From NCBI GenBank assembly GCA_030834765.1, contig JAUQXG010000456.1, positions 1-7,736 of the forward strand: 7,736 bases of DNA, written 5' to 3'. A program made the translations under genes and the position numbers. The notes below the pieces were generated by a model. The model ran no database searches, had not been told where the DNA came from, and saw nothing but the letters and a program-made list of their open reading frames with translations. This document shows positions 1 to 5,273 of the stretch, piece after piece. Within the stretch, counting starts at the first letter, position 1, and the number at the start of each line of letters is the position of its first letter. This DNA is from Lutispora sp. (GTDB lineage Bacteria > Bacillota > Clostridia > Lutisporales > Lutisporaceae).

Positions 1-429
1 GGAGCTTTTGTAACAACAGAAGGTTTCGGAAACAACCACATCGATTTTGCTAGCCATATTGAGCAAATCGGTATGAGAGGAATACCAGTAGTCGGTATGA
101 GTTTCTGTGCGGTTCAAGGTGCCCTTGTTGTTGGTAATAAATATATGACAATGATGGTTGATAACAACAAATCAGAAGCAGGTATCGAAAACGAAGTATT
201 ATCATGCAATACACTATGCCCTGAAGATGCTATAAGAGCTCTTGGAATGCTTAAATCAGCAATGGGCGGAGAAGGAATAAAAGAATCAGAGAGAAAGTGG
301 AATCCAAATGTCAAGGAAACCAATCTTGAAATGATAGAGAAAATCTCAGGCCAAAAGATTGAAAGACTCCCTAATGAGAATTCAATCCCAATGAGCGAAA
401 AGAGAAAAGAGAAGTATTCAACAAAGTAA
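1..429 (+). CDS. prdA: D-proline reductase proprotein PrdA, C-terminal part (5' end outside window)
   Basis: This is the last 142 codons of PrdA. The frame is open from base 1, so an ATG at 73 is internal and not the start. PrdA is made as a proprotein that is cleaved at a cysteine into a large subunit and a small pyruvoyl-carrying subunit. The part seen here would belong to the small subunit, and the cleavage site lies upstream of the window. D-proline reductase opens the proline ring to 5-aminovalerate in the cytoplasm, using the pyruvoyl group to bind substrate and the PrdB selenocysteine to reduce it. Identification rests on the EGFGNNHIDFASHIEQIG and IPVVGMSF stretches, on about 49% ungapped identity (43/88, hand-counted) to the downstream PrdE, and on the following prdB, prdD, prdE and prdF genes. 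Cysteines in MSFCAVQ and LSCNTLCPE are visible. The last 45 or so residues are lysine-rich and polar. Ends in TAA. Confidence 0.95.
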   Translation, partial: GAFVTTEGFGNNHIDFASHIEQIGMRGIPVVGMSFCAVQGALVVGNKYMTMMVDNNKSEAGIENEVLSCNTLCPEDAIRALGMLKSAMGGEGIKESERKWNPNVKETNLEMIEKISGQKIERLPNENSIPMSEKRKEKYSTK

Positions 430-461
430 CGGACTATATGAAAAAATGTGAATTTAAGTAG

Positions 462-486
462 AGTTTATGCTTGAATAAGTGAAACT
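462..486 (+). other. Imperfect stem-loop in the prdA-orf gap
   Basis: AGTTT (462-466) pairs with AAACT (482-486). A one-base bulge (A467) and an inner stem with two G-U pairs then close a GAAT loop at 473-476. The Ts that follow (486-490) are short, and the next gene is close, so read-through attenuation or mRNA processing between prdA and the small gene is as likely as true termination. Moderate support only. Confidence 0.35.
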
Positions 487-503
487 TTTTCAATTTATTT
501 AGT

Positions 504-524
504 TGCAGCCAAGCTGCAGGAAGG
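504..524 (+). promoter_or_regulatory. Hairpin abutting the ribosome binding site of the small gene
   Basis: A perfect 6-bp stem, TGCAGC (504-509) and GCTGCA (513-518) with a CAA loop, is followed directly by the Shine-Dalgarno sequence AGGAAGG (518-524), 7 nt before the ATG at 532. The last stem base is also the first base of the Shine-Dalgarno, so the fold could modulate ribosome access. A regulatory effect is inference. Confidence 0.45.
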
Positions 525-531
525 TTTCTAT

Positions 532-780
532 ATGAAATATGGAGATAAGATAATTTATATGGAGGGTGTAATCACAGAAGTCCATGATGGATCTATTAGT
601 TTAGACCTTAAGGGAAGACTTGGGTTTATGAAAGTTCCAATGAGAATGCTGATTACTGATTATGCACTCAAGGTAGGTCAAGAAGTAGGTTTTAACATGA
701 GTTTTCTTGAAGTGCTAGGACCTGATGCAAATGAAAAATATGTTAGCAATATTGAAAAGAGAAGGAATAAGGAGGTATAA
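532..780 (+). CDS. Small conserved protein of the proline reductase operon (CBO2463/CBO2479-domain type)
   Basis: An 82-residue cytoplasmic protein lies between prdA and prdB, where known clostridial prd operons also carry a small gene. I recognise it as the CBO2463/CBO2479-type small protein found next to prdB. No enzymatic role is established that I know of. There is no signal peptide, membrane segment or cysteine. The first 55 or so residues alternate hydrophobic and polar residues (KIIYMEGVITEVHDGSISLD, then GFMKVPMRML), suggesting a small beta-barrel or SH3-like fold. The tail is charged and probably helical (NIEKRRNKEV). The start at 532 follows AGGAAGG. The stop lies 2 nt before the prdB ATG, and the prdB ribosome binding site is inside its last codons, so the two are probably translationally coupled. 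A role in assembly or maturation of the reductase is plausible but is inference. Confidence 0.85.
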   Translation: MKYGDKIIYMEGVITEVHDGSISLDLKGRLGFMKVPMRMLITDYALKVGQEVGFNMSFLEVLGPDANEKYVSNIEKRRNKEV

Positions 781-782
781 CA

Positions 783-1508
783 ATGAGCCTTACAATAATA
801 AAAGGATTACAATCGGAGATATTTGTTCCGATTACTCCTCCGCTAGTATGGACACCTGTAACAAAAGAGCTAAAAGACATGGTTGTTGCTCTTGCTACAG
901 CAGCTGGCGTGCATAAAAAATCCGATAAAAGATTTAACTTTGCCGGCGATTTCACTTATAGATTAGTAGAAGATACAACACCATCAAGTGATTTAATGGT
1001 ATCCCATGGCGGATATGACAACGGTGATGTTAACAAAGACATCAATTGTATGTTCCCAATAGATAGATTACATGAACTTGCAGCAGAAGGTTTTATAAAG
1101 GCAGTTGCACCAGTACATGTAGGATTCATGGGCGGCGGCGGAAACCAAGACAAATTCAAAAATGAAACAGGTCCGGCTATCGCTAAGATCCTTAAAGAGG
1201 AAGGCGTAGATGCAGTATTACTAACTGCTGGCTGAGGTACTTGTCACCGCTCTGCCGTGCTTGTGCAGAGAGCGATCGAAGAAGCAGGAATACCAACAAT
1301 CATTATTGCTGCTCTTCCACCAGTAGTAAAACAAACAGGTACTCCTAGAGCAGTTGCTCCACTAGTACCTATGGGAGCAAATGCAGGAGCTCCAAATGAC
1401 AAAGAAATGCAATACAATATCTGCAAAGACACATTAACTCAATTAGTAAAGATAGATGTACCAGGCAAGATTGTTCCATTACCATACGAGTATAACGCAA
1501 AAGTTTAA
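783..1508 (+). CDS. prdB: D-proline reductase selenoprotein subunit PrdB (selenocysteine at UGA 1233-1235)
   Basis: PrdB is the roughly 26-kDa catalytic subunit that reduces D-proline, bound by the PrdA pyruvoyl group, to 5-aminovalerate. The reading frame is 241 residues, including one in-frame UGA at codon 151. Reading through it gives LTAGUGTCHRSAVLVQRAIE, which contains the U-x-x-C redox pair (Sec151, Cys154) shared with the GrdB-type selenoprotein subunits of glycine, sarcosine and betaine reductases. The N-terminal half shows FVPITPPLVWTPVTKEL and GFMGGGGNQD, and the C-terminal half IPTIIIAALPPVVKQTGTPR. Both are typical of the family, and the full length fits PrdB. An automatic gene caller would split it into 150- and 83-residue pieces, but this is a recoded gene and not a pseudogene. 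The start at 783 follows AAGGAGG (769-775) inside the preceding gene. The Sec machinery (selA, selB, selC, selD) must lie elsewhere in the genome. Confidence 0.96.
1236..1274 (+). promoter_or_regulatory. Candidate bacterial SECIS element of prdB
   Basis: Directly after the UGA, bases 1248-1255 (CGCTCTGC) pair with 1265-1274 (GCAGAGAGCG). This gives 8 bp with a 2-nt bulge (1270-1271) and a 9-nt apical loop CGTGCTTGT (1256-1264). The loop starts 20 nt after the UGA and has G as its second base, consistent with general bacterial SECIS models, in which SelB binds the loop and delivers Sec-tRNA. An alternative 6-bp pairing (1248-1253 with 1269-1274) gives a larger loop. The exact fold was derived by eye. 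Confidence 0.7.
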
Positions 1509-1520
1509 TAATAATTAAGA

Positions 1521-1558
1521 TGATTAGAGGATGAGGAGATACCTCATCCCCTTAATCA
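1521..1558 (+). other. Intercistronic stem-loop between prdB and prdD
   Basis: TGATTA (1521-1526) pairs with TAATCA (1553-1558), and GGATGAGG (1529-1536) pairs with CCTCATCC (1542-1549). A small internal loop separates the two helices, and the apical loop is AGATA. No U-tract follows, so it is not a standard terminator. It begins 12 nt after the prdB stop and could protect the 3' end of the abundant prdAB mRNA, mark a processing site or attenuate transcription into prdD. These roles are inference. Confidence 0.65.
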
Positions 1559-1589
1559 TAAATTAATATAACTTAAAAGGGATGAGAGT

Positions 1590-2357
1590 ATGGCTATAAA
1601 TGATGAAATTGAAATGAGAAGACTTGTAATTAAGAGCTATCACATTTCAGAAGTAGAATTTTCAGAAAAAACAGATATTGTCGATAAAAGTCTATACTTG
1701 CAAAATAGTGTAATAAAGGATATTATCAAAGAAGAAGAATTAATTGATACAATAAATCTTAATATCATAAAACCAAATGATCATGATAGATGGACCAACA
1801 CTATTATGGATATTATTCCTATATCTGCAAAGGTTCTAGGAATCCTTGGAGAAGGAATAACCCATACACTTACGGGTGTATATGTTATGCTGACAGGCGT
1901 TGATTCTGAGGGTATACAGGTTGCAGAATTTGGATCCTCTGAAGGCAATCTGAAGGAGCAGCTTGTGTTAAATAGAGCAGGAACTCCATCTGATACAGAT
2001 ATCATCATATCCTTTGATGTGGTGCTAAAGGCTGGAGAAGGACATGCTAGGCCAGGTCCCACAGCAGCTCATAGAGCATGTGATAAGTTTGTGCAGCAGA
2101 TAAGAAATGTAGTCAAAAGACTAGATGGAAATACATGTAACGAAAGATATGAATTTTATGATAAGATAAAATCAGGTAAGAAGAAGGTAGTTATTATAAA
2201 GCAGGTGGCAGGTCAGGGTGCTATGTATGACACACAACTTTTTTCAAAAGAGCCATCAGCTTTTGCAGGCGGACGCTCCATCATAGATATAGGAAATGTA
2301 CCTATAATTGTGAGTCCCAATGAATATCGCGATGGTGCAATACGTGCGATGCATTGA
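1590..2357 (+). CDS. prdD: Proline reductase cluster protein PrdD (PrdA-related)
   Basis: A 255-residue soluble protein related to the N-terminal, large-subunit part of PrdA and to GrdE-type proproteins. The exact role of PrdD is not settled. It is conserved beside prdAB and is thought to be an accessory protein, perhaps in maturation or assembly. Visible family features are MRRLVIKSYHISEVEFSEKT at residues 9-28, PISAKVLGILGEGITHTLTG at 77-96, the glycine/proline-rich GHARPGPTAAHRACDKF at 151-167, and GGRSIIDIGNVPIIVSPNEY near the C-terminus. Only two cysteines are present (C164 and C183). It has no signal peptide or membrane segment. The start at 1590 is supported by an upstream AAAGGGATGAG and by the conserved N-terminus. 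The stop TGA is inside a stable hairpin. Together with PrdE it resembles a PrdA split into two genes, as described in the findings. Confidence 0.9.
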   Translation: MAINDEIEMRRLVIKSYHISEVEFSEKTDIVDKSLYLQNSVIKDIIKEEELIDTINLNIIKPNDHDRWTNTIMDIIPISAKVLGILGEGITHTLTGVYVMLTGVDSEGIQVAEFGSSEGNLKEQLVLNRAGTPSDTDIIISFDVVLKAGEGHARPGPTAAHRACDKFVQQIRNVVKRLDGNTCNERYEFYDKIKSGKKKVVIIKQVAGQGAMYDTQLFSKEPSAFAGGRSIIDIGNVPIIVSPNEYRDGAIRAMH

Positions 2358-2387
2358 TCATTAAATTGCTCCGCAATTTCAATGATC
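2356..2387 (+). other. Stem-loop overlapping the prdD stop codon
   Basis: GATCATT (2356-2362) plus AAATTGC (2363-2369) pair with GCAATTT (2373-2379) plus AATGATC (2381-2387). This makes a 14-bp stem with a single bulged C (2380) and a TCC loop. The hairpin starts within the prdD TGA. No run of Ts follows, since the next bases open a second hairpin, so terminator function is doubtful. It is more likely an mRNA stability or processing element. Confidence 0.75.
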
Positions 2388-2388
2388 T

Positions 2389-2415
2389 TGAATTAAATCT
2401 TTCAGATTTAATTCA
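2389..2415 (+). other. Second perfect stem-loop in the prdD-prdE gap
   Basis: A 12-bp perfect stem, TGAATTAAATCT (2389-2400) and AGATTTAATTCA (2404-2415), has a 3-nt TTC loop. It starts one base after the previous hairpin ends. It is AT-rich with no following U-tract, which argues against an intrinsic terminator. The prdE start is 52 nt further on. Confidence 0.75.
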
Positions 2416-2467
2416 CTATGTAGCAAAAGTAGGATTTAATGGGCTTTGTAGAAAGGATGTGTTATAA

Positions 2468-2944
2468 ATGGGCGTTGGACCATCTACCAAAGAAACTACG
2501 CTGCATCATTTCAGAGATCCTTTGCTTCAGGTAGTTTCTAAAGATGATGATATCGATTTGCTTGGAATTATCATAGTGGGAACCCCCCAAGACAATGAAG
2601 ATAAGAATTTCGTAGGAACCAGGGCAGCAGCATGGGCTGAGGCAATGAGAGCCGATGGAGTTATCATATCAGTGGACGGCTGGGGAAACAGCCATGTTGA
2701 TTATGCAAACACAATAGAAGAGATTGGCAAAAGAGATATTCCAGTTGTGGGCTTAAGCTTTGTAGGCACACAAGCTCAGTTTGTTGTGAAAAACAGATAC
2801 ATGGATACAATAGTAGACTTCAATAAGTCTATAGAAGGAATTGAAACAGAGGTTGTAGGAGAAAACAATTTAACAGAGCTTGATGCGAAGAAGGCAGTGG
2901 CATTGCTTAAATTAAAGATGAGAAAGAAAGCAGATAAAAGATAG
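2468..2944 (+). CDS. prdE: Proline reductase cluster protein PrdE (PrdA C-terminal paralogue)
   Basis: A 158-residue soluble protein, homologous to the small-subunit part of PrdA. An ungapped comparison with the PrdA end in this window (residues 64-151 of PrdE) gives 43 identities in 88 positions by hand. It includes shared GxGNxHxDxA, IPVVGxSF and GIExEV motifs. The N-terminal portion (MGVGPSTKETTLHHFRDPLL, then DLLGIIIVGTPQDNEDKNFV) also reads like the PrdA family. The protein contains no cysteine at all, so it cannot carry a cysteine-derived pyruvoyl group and cannot be a catalytic copy by that mechanism. It has no membrane segment or signal peptide, and a basic C-terminal tail. The start ATG at 2468 follows AGAAAGGA (2450-2457). 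It probably acts with PrdD as an accessory or regulatory partner of the reductase, which is inference from pairing and homology. Confidence 0.9.
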   Translation: MGVGPSTKETTLHHFRDPLLQVVSKDDDIDLLGIIIVGTPQDNEDKNFVGTRAAAWAEAMRADGVIISVDGWGNSHVDYANTIEEIGKRDIPVVGLSFVGTQAQFVVKNRYMDTIVDFNKSIEGIETEVVGENNLTELDAKKAVALLKLKMRKKADKR

Positions 2945-2964
2945 CTTGCTAAGTATGCTCGTGA

Positions 2965-2982
2965 TTGTTAATTTGTAAACAA
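2965..2982 (+). promoter_or_regulatory. Candidate Rex (NADH/NAD+ sensor) operator upstream of prdF
   Basis: The 18-mer TTGTTAATTTGTAAACAA matches the clostridial Rex consensus TTGTTAA-N4-TTAACAA at 13 of 14 specified positions, the one difference being A for T at 2977. Rex represses NAD+-regenerating pathways when NAD+ is high. Proline reductase is such a pathway, and Rex involvement in its control is known in Clostridioides difficile. The site lies about 28 bp upstream of an extended -10 element. It was found by eye, and binding is not shown. Confidence 0.6.
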
Positions 2983-2996
2983 TTGCATCTATGCAA
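2983..2996 (+). repeat. Inverted repeat TTGCAT-CT-ATGCAA
   Basis: A 6-bp inverted repeat with a 2-bp spacer directly abuts the Rex-like site and covers the -35 position of the predicted prdF promoter. It could be an operator half-site pair or a small hairpin. No regulator is identified. Confidence 0.4.
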
Positions 2997-3009
2997 CAGA
3001 ATAAAATCT

Positions 3010-3018
3010 TGGTATAAT
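3010..3018 (+). promoter_or_regulatory. Predicted extended -10 promoter for prdF
   Basis: TGGTATAAT combines a perfect TATAAT (3013-3018) with a TG one base upstream, the extended -10 pattern of sigma-A promoters. No good -35 is present at the usual distance (2990-2995 reads TATGCA), which fits extended -10 or activator/repressor-controlled promoters. Transcription would begin near 3025, leaving a leader of about 150 nt before prdF. Confidence 0.55.
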
Positions 3019-3172
3019 ATTATCAAATATATAAAAACCCAGCTTTATTGAGTAATGATGCAGGAATGGGAATCTTTAAAGATGCCATAGATTAATAAAT
3101 ATACGCAGAATAAAAGCAGGTAATTTTGATAATTTATGAAAATGTGCATATATATTAAAGGAGGAAATCAGA

Positions 3173-4180
3173 ATGAAGTTTTCAAAAAGTATACATGCTG
3201 TGGATTCCCATACAATGGGAGAACCAACTAGAATATTAATAGGGGGACTACCAAACATTCCAGGCAAAACAATGCCTGAGAAGAAAGAGTATTTAGAGAA
3301 GCATTTGGATTATCTTAGAACTGCAGTTATGCACGAGCCGAGAGGACATAACGATATGTTTGGGTCCATCATAACAGCACCAACAATGGATGAAGCTGAT
3401 TTAGGCATCATATTCATGGATGGCGGCGGATACCTTAACATGTGCGGTCACGGTTCCATAGGGGCTTGCTCTGTAGCTGTTGAAACAGGTATGGTTGAAG
3501 TAGTAGAGCCGATCACAGAAATCATGCTTGAAGCTCCTGCAGGACTAGTAAAAGGTAAAGTAAAGGTAGAAAACGGCAAGGCAAAAGAAGTATCTGTAGA
3601 AAATGTTCCTTCATTCCTTTACAAGAAAGATGTAAAGGTAGAACTTCCAGGAGTGGGAACCGTTACATTTGATATATCCTTTGGAGGAAGCTTCTTTGCT
3701 ATTGTAAAAGCTTCAGAATTAAAAGTAGAAATCGAGCCAAAGAATGCAAATGTTATTACTGAAAGAGCCATGGCTTTTATGAAAATCGTAAATGAGCAAA
3801 TACCAGTTCAGCATCCGGAAAAATCACATATCAAGACAGTTGACCTAGTGGAAGTATGGGGACCAGCTAAAACTCCTGGAGCAACTTATCAAAATGTTGT
3901 TGTATTCGGAGCAGGACAAGTTGACAGATCACCATGCGGAACAGGAACAAGCGCGAAGATGGCAACACTTCATGCAAAGGGTGAGCTAAAGGTTGGAGAA
4001 CCATTTGTTTATGAAAGCATTATAGGAACGATCTTTAAAGGAAGAATCCTTGGGGAAACAAAGGTTGGAGAATACAATGCAGTTTTACCAGAAATCACAG
4101 GATCAGCATATATCACAGGGTTTAATCACTTTGTAATAGATGAAGAAGATCCAGTTAAATACGGATTCTTATTGAAGTAG
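3173..4180 (+). CDS. prdF: Proline racemase PrdF
   Basis: A 335-residue cytoplasmic, cofactor-independent racemase interconverting L- and D-proline, which supplies the D-proline used by PrdAB. Both catalytic cysteines of the family are in their diagnostic motifs: Cys91 in NMCGHGSIG and Cys255 in DRSPCGTGTSAKMA. The N-terminal VDSHTMGEPTRI and HEPRGHNDMFG motifs are also present. The length matches the clostridial enzyme, and Cys at both positions argues for a racemase/epimerase rather than a trans-3-hydroxyproline dehydratase, which has Thr at the second position. A 4-hydroxyproline epimerase is possible from sequence alone, but the prd context favours proline racemase. The start at 3173 has an AAGGAGGAA ribosome binding site. 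The gene has its own predicted promoter and Rex-like site, and no terminator separates it from prdE, so both read-through and independent expression are likely. Confidence 0.95.
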   Translation: MKFSKSIHAVDSHTMGEPTRILIGGLPNIPGKTMPEKKEYLEKHLDYLRTAVMHEPRGHNDMFGSIITAPTMDEADLGIIFMDGGGYLNMCGHGSIGACSVAVETGMVEVVEPITEIMLEAPAGLVKGKVKVENGKAKEVSVENVPSFLYKKDVKVELPGVGTVTFDISFGGSFFAIVKASELKVEIEPKNANVITERAMAFMKIVNEQIPVQHPEKSHIKTVDLVEVWGPAKTPGATYQNVVVFGAGQVDRSPCGTGTSAKMATLHAKGELKVGEPFVYESIIGTIFKGRILGETKVGEYNAVLPEITGSAYITGFNHFVIDEEDPVKYGFLLK

Positions 4181-4198
4181 GCTAAAGCCTCCTTCAAT
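4171..4198 (+). other. Stem-loop overlapping the prdF stop codon
   Basis: ATTGAAG (4171-4177) pairs with CTTCAAT (4192-4198), and AGGC (4179-4182) pairs with GCCT (4187-4190) around a TAAA loop, with one T/C mismatch. The TAG stop is within the stem, as the prdD stop is in its hairpin. There is no U-tract. It may separate prdF from the permease gene post-transcriptionally, which is inference. Confidence 0.55.
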
Positions 4199-4241
4199 TT
4201 GGAATAATATATATCTTATTTATTAAGAGGAGGAATTATAA

Positions 4242-5099
4242 ATGATTAAAATTGTATTAGGTATTTTAGTGGTATTGACAGCAGTTTTTTGTTACTTCTT
4301 TGTAACAGACTTCATGAAAAACAAAAACAATCTTTCAAAAACAGGATGGTTGCCACTACTTGGAACAGGCTTCATTACAAACTTCTTAGATACACTAGGT
4401 ATAGGAAGTTTCGCTCCGACTACAGCTCTTTTCAAATTAGGGAAAATGGTTGAAGACAAACTTATTCCAGGTACATTAAACGTTGGAGATACAGTACCAG
4501 TTGTTCTTGAAGCATTATTATTCATAACAGCTATAGACGTTGAACCAATCACTCTTATAGGTATGCTATTTGCAGCCACATTAGGTGCTGTAATAGGTGC
4601 TGGTGTAGTTTCAAAGCTTCCAGTAAAAACAATCAGACTTGGCATGGGCGGTGCATTGCTAGTAGTTGGCTTCTTTATGTTAGCTGGAAAAATGGGCTGG
4701 ATGCCTTCCGGCGGAGAAGCTATCGGATTAACTGGCGGAAAACTTATCATCGGTATTGCAGTAAACTTTATACTTGGTGCATTAATGACAATTGGTGTTG
4801 GACTATATGCTCCATGCATGGCTCTAGTTTACGCTTTAGGTTTGAGCCCAAGAGTAGCATTCCCAATCATGATGGGTTCATGCGCATTCTTAATGCCAGC
4901 AGCTGGTATGAAATTTGTTAAAGAAGAAGCGCAAGACAGAAAAGCTTCAATGGCACTTACCATTGGTGGAGCAGTGGGAGTTTTCATTGCTTACTATATC
5001 GTTAAATCATTACCTTTAAGCTTACTAACATGGTTAGTAATTATAGTAATCGCTTATACAGCAATAACTATGCTAAGATCAGCATTTGCTGAAAATTAA
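4242..5099 (+). CDS. TauE/SafE (TSUP) family membrane permease
   Basis: A 285-residue integral membrane protein with about 8-10 hydrophobic segments (roughly residues 3-23, 35-56, 84-98, 102-123, 131-148, 166-186, 187-203, 205-222, 237-257 and 259-279). Two related motifs, LGIGSFAPTTALFKLG (52-67) and IGVGLYAPCMALVYALG (184-200), give the internal two-fold repeat typical of TSUP transporters. Family members export or import sulfite, sulfoacetate or other organic anions, and the substrate cannot be read from the sequence. The gene lies 61 nt after prdF with a strong AGAGGAGGAAT site (4226-4235) and is followed by a terminator, so it is probably the last gene of the prdF transcript. Proline or hydroxyproline uptake, or 5-aminovalerate release, would fit this position but is inference. 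The length and topology look intact. Confidence 0.85.
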   Translation: MIKIVLGILVVLTAVFCYFFVTDFMKNKNNLSKTGWLPLLGTGFITNFLDTLGIGSFAPTTALFKLGKMVEDKLIPGTLNVGDTVPVVLEALLFITAIDVEPITLIGMLFAATLGAVIGAGVVSKLPVKTIRLGMGGALLVVGFFMLAGKMGWMPSGGEAIGLTGGKLIIGIAVNFILGALMTIGVGLYAPCMALVYALGLSPRVAFPIMMGSCAFLMPAAGMKFVKEEAQDRKASMALTIGGAVGVFIAYYIVKSLPLSLLTWLVIIVIAYTAITMLRSAFAEN

Positions 5100-5111
5100 T
5101 AGTACCCTCCT

Positions 5112-5156
5112 AAGAGGAAGATTGTAAAAAACAATCTTCCTCTTTTTTTATTTTTT
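5112..5156 (+). terminator. Strong intrinsic terminator ending the prdF-permease unit
   Basis: A perfect 14-bp stem, AAGAGGAAGATTGT (5112-5125) and ACAATCTTCCTCTT (5131-5144), has an AAAAA loop and runs directly into seven Ts (5143-5149), then A and TTTTTT. It starts 12 nt after the permease stop. This is the only clear rho-independent terminator in the window and marks the end of the proline reductase region. Confidence 0.95.
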
Positions 5157-5196
5157 GCGTATTTATGATTTCTATTTTGCCAAGAATAACAAGTAG

Positions 5197-5231
5197 ACTG
5201 AAGCAAATAAGTTCAGCTTATTTGCTTCAGT
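5197..5231 (+). other. Long perfect stem-loop upstream of the MMPL gene
   Basis: A 15-bp perfect stem, ACTGAAGCAAATAAG (5197-5211) and CTTATTTGCTTCAGT (5217-5231), has a TTCAG loop. It is followed by TATTTAAAG, which is only weakly T-rich. It could be a backup terminator for the upstream unit or a leader structure of the gene at 5274. I see no convincing -35/-10 pair for that gene between here and its start. Confidence 0.65.
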
Positions 5232-5273
5232 TATTTAAAGAATATTTATCATAGTGTAGAAGGGATGACATAA

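Noticed and set aside
73..429. A separate 118-residue gene starting at ATG 73
   Set aside because: The frame is open upstream to base 1 with conserved PrdA sequence and no ribosome binding site before 73, so this ATG is internal to prdA.
783..1235. prdB as a truncated gene or pseudogene ending at TGA 1233-1235
   Set aside because: The same frame continues with strong PrdB homology through 1508, and the UGA sits at the known Sec position of the family with a hairpin following.
3055..3090. An 11-codon upstream open frame in the prdF leader (MMQEWESLKMP)
   Set aside because: It has no Shine-Dalgarno sequence and no leader-peptide features such as a run of proline codons.
3060..3090. A sigma-54 (-24/-12) promoter for prdF, since prd promoters elsewhere can be PrdR/sigma-54 dependent
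   Set aside because: No GG-N10-GC pair with acceptable flanking bases was found in 2945-3172. An extended sigma-A -10 is the better fit here.
4292..4819. A 175-residue minus-strand open frame
   Set aside because: It is antisense to the TSUP permease, has no ribosome binding site, and its composition is that of a shadow of hydrophobic codons.
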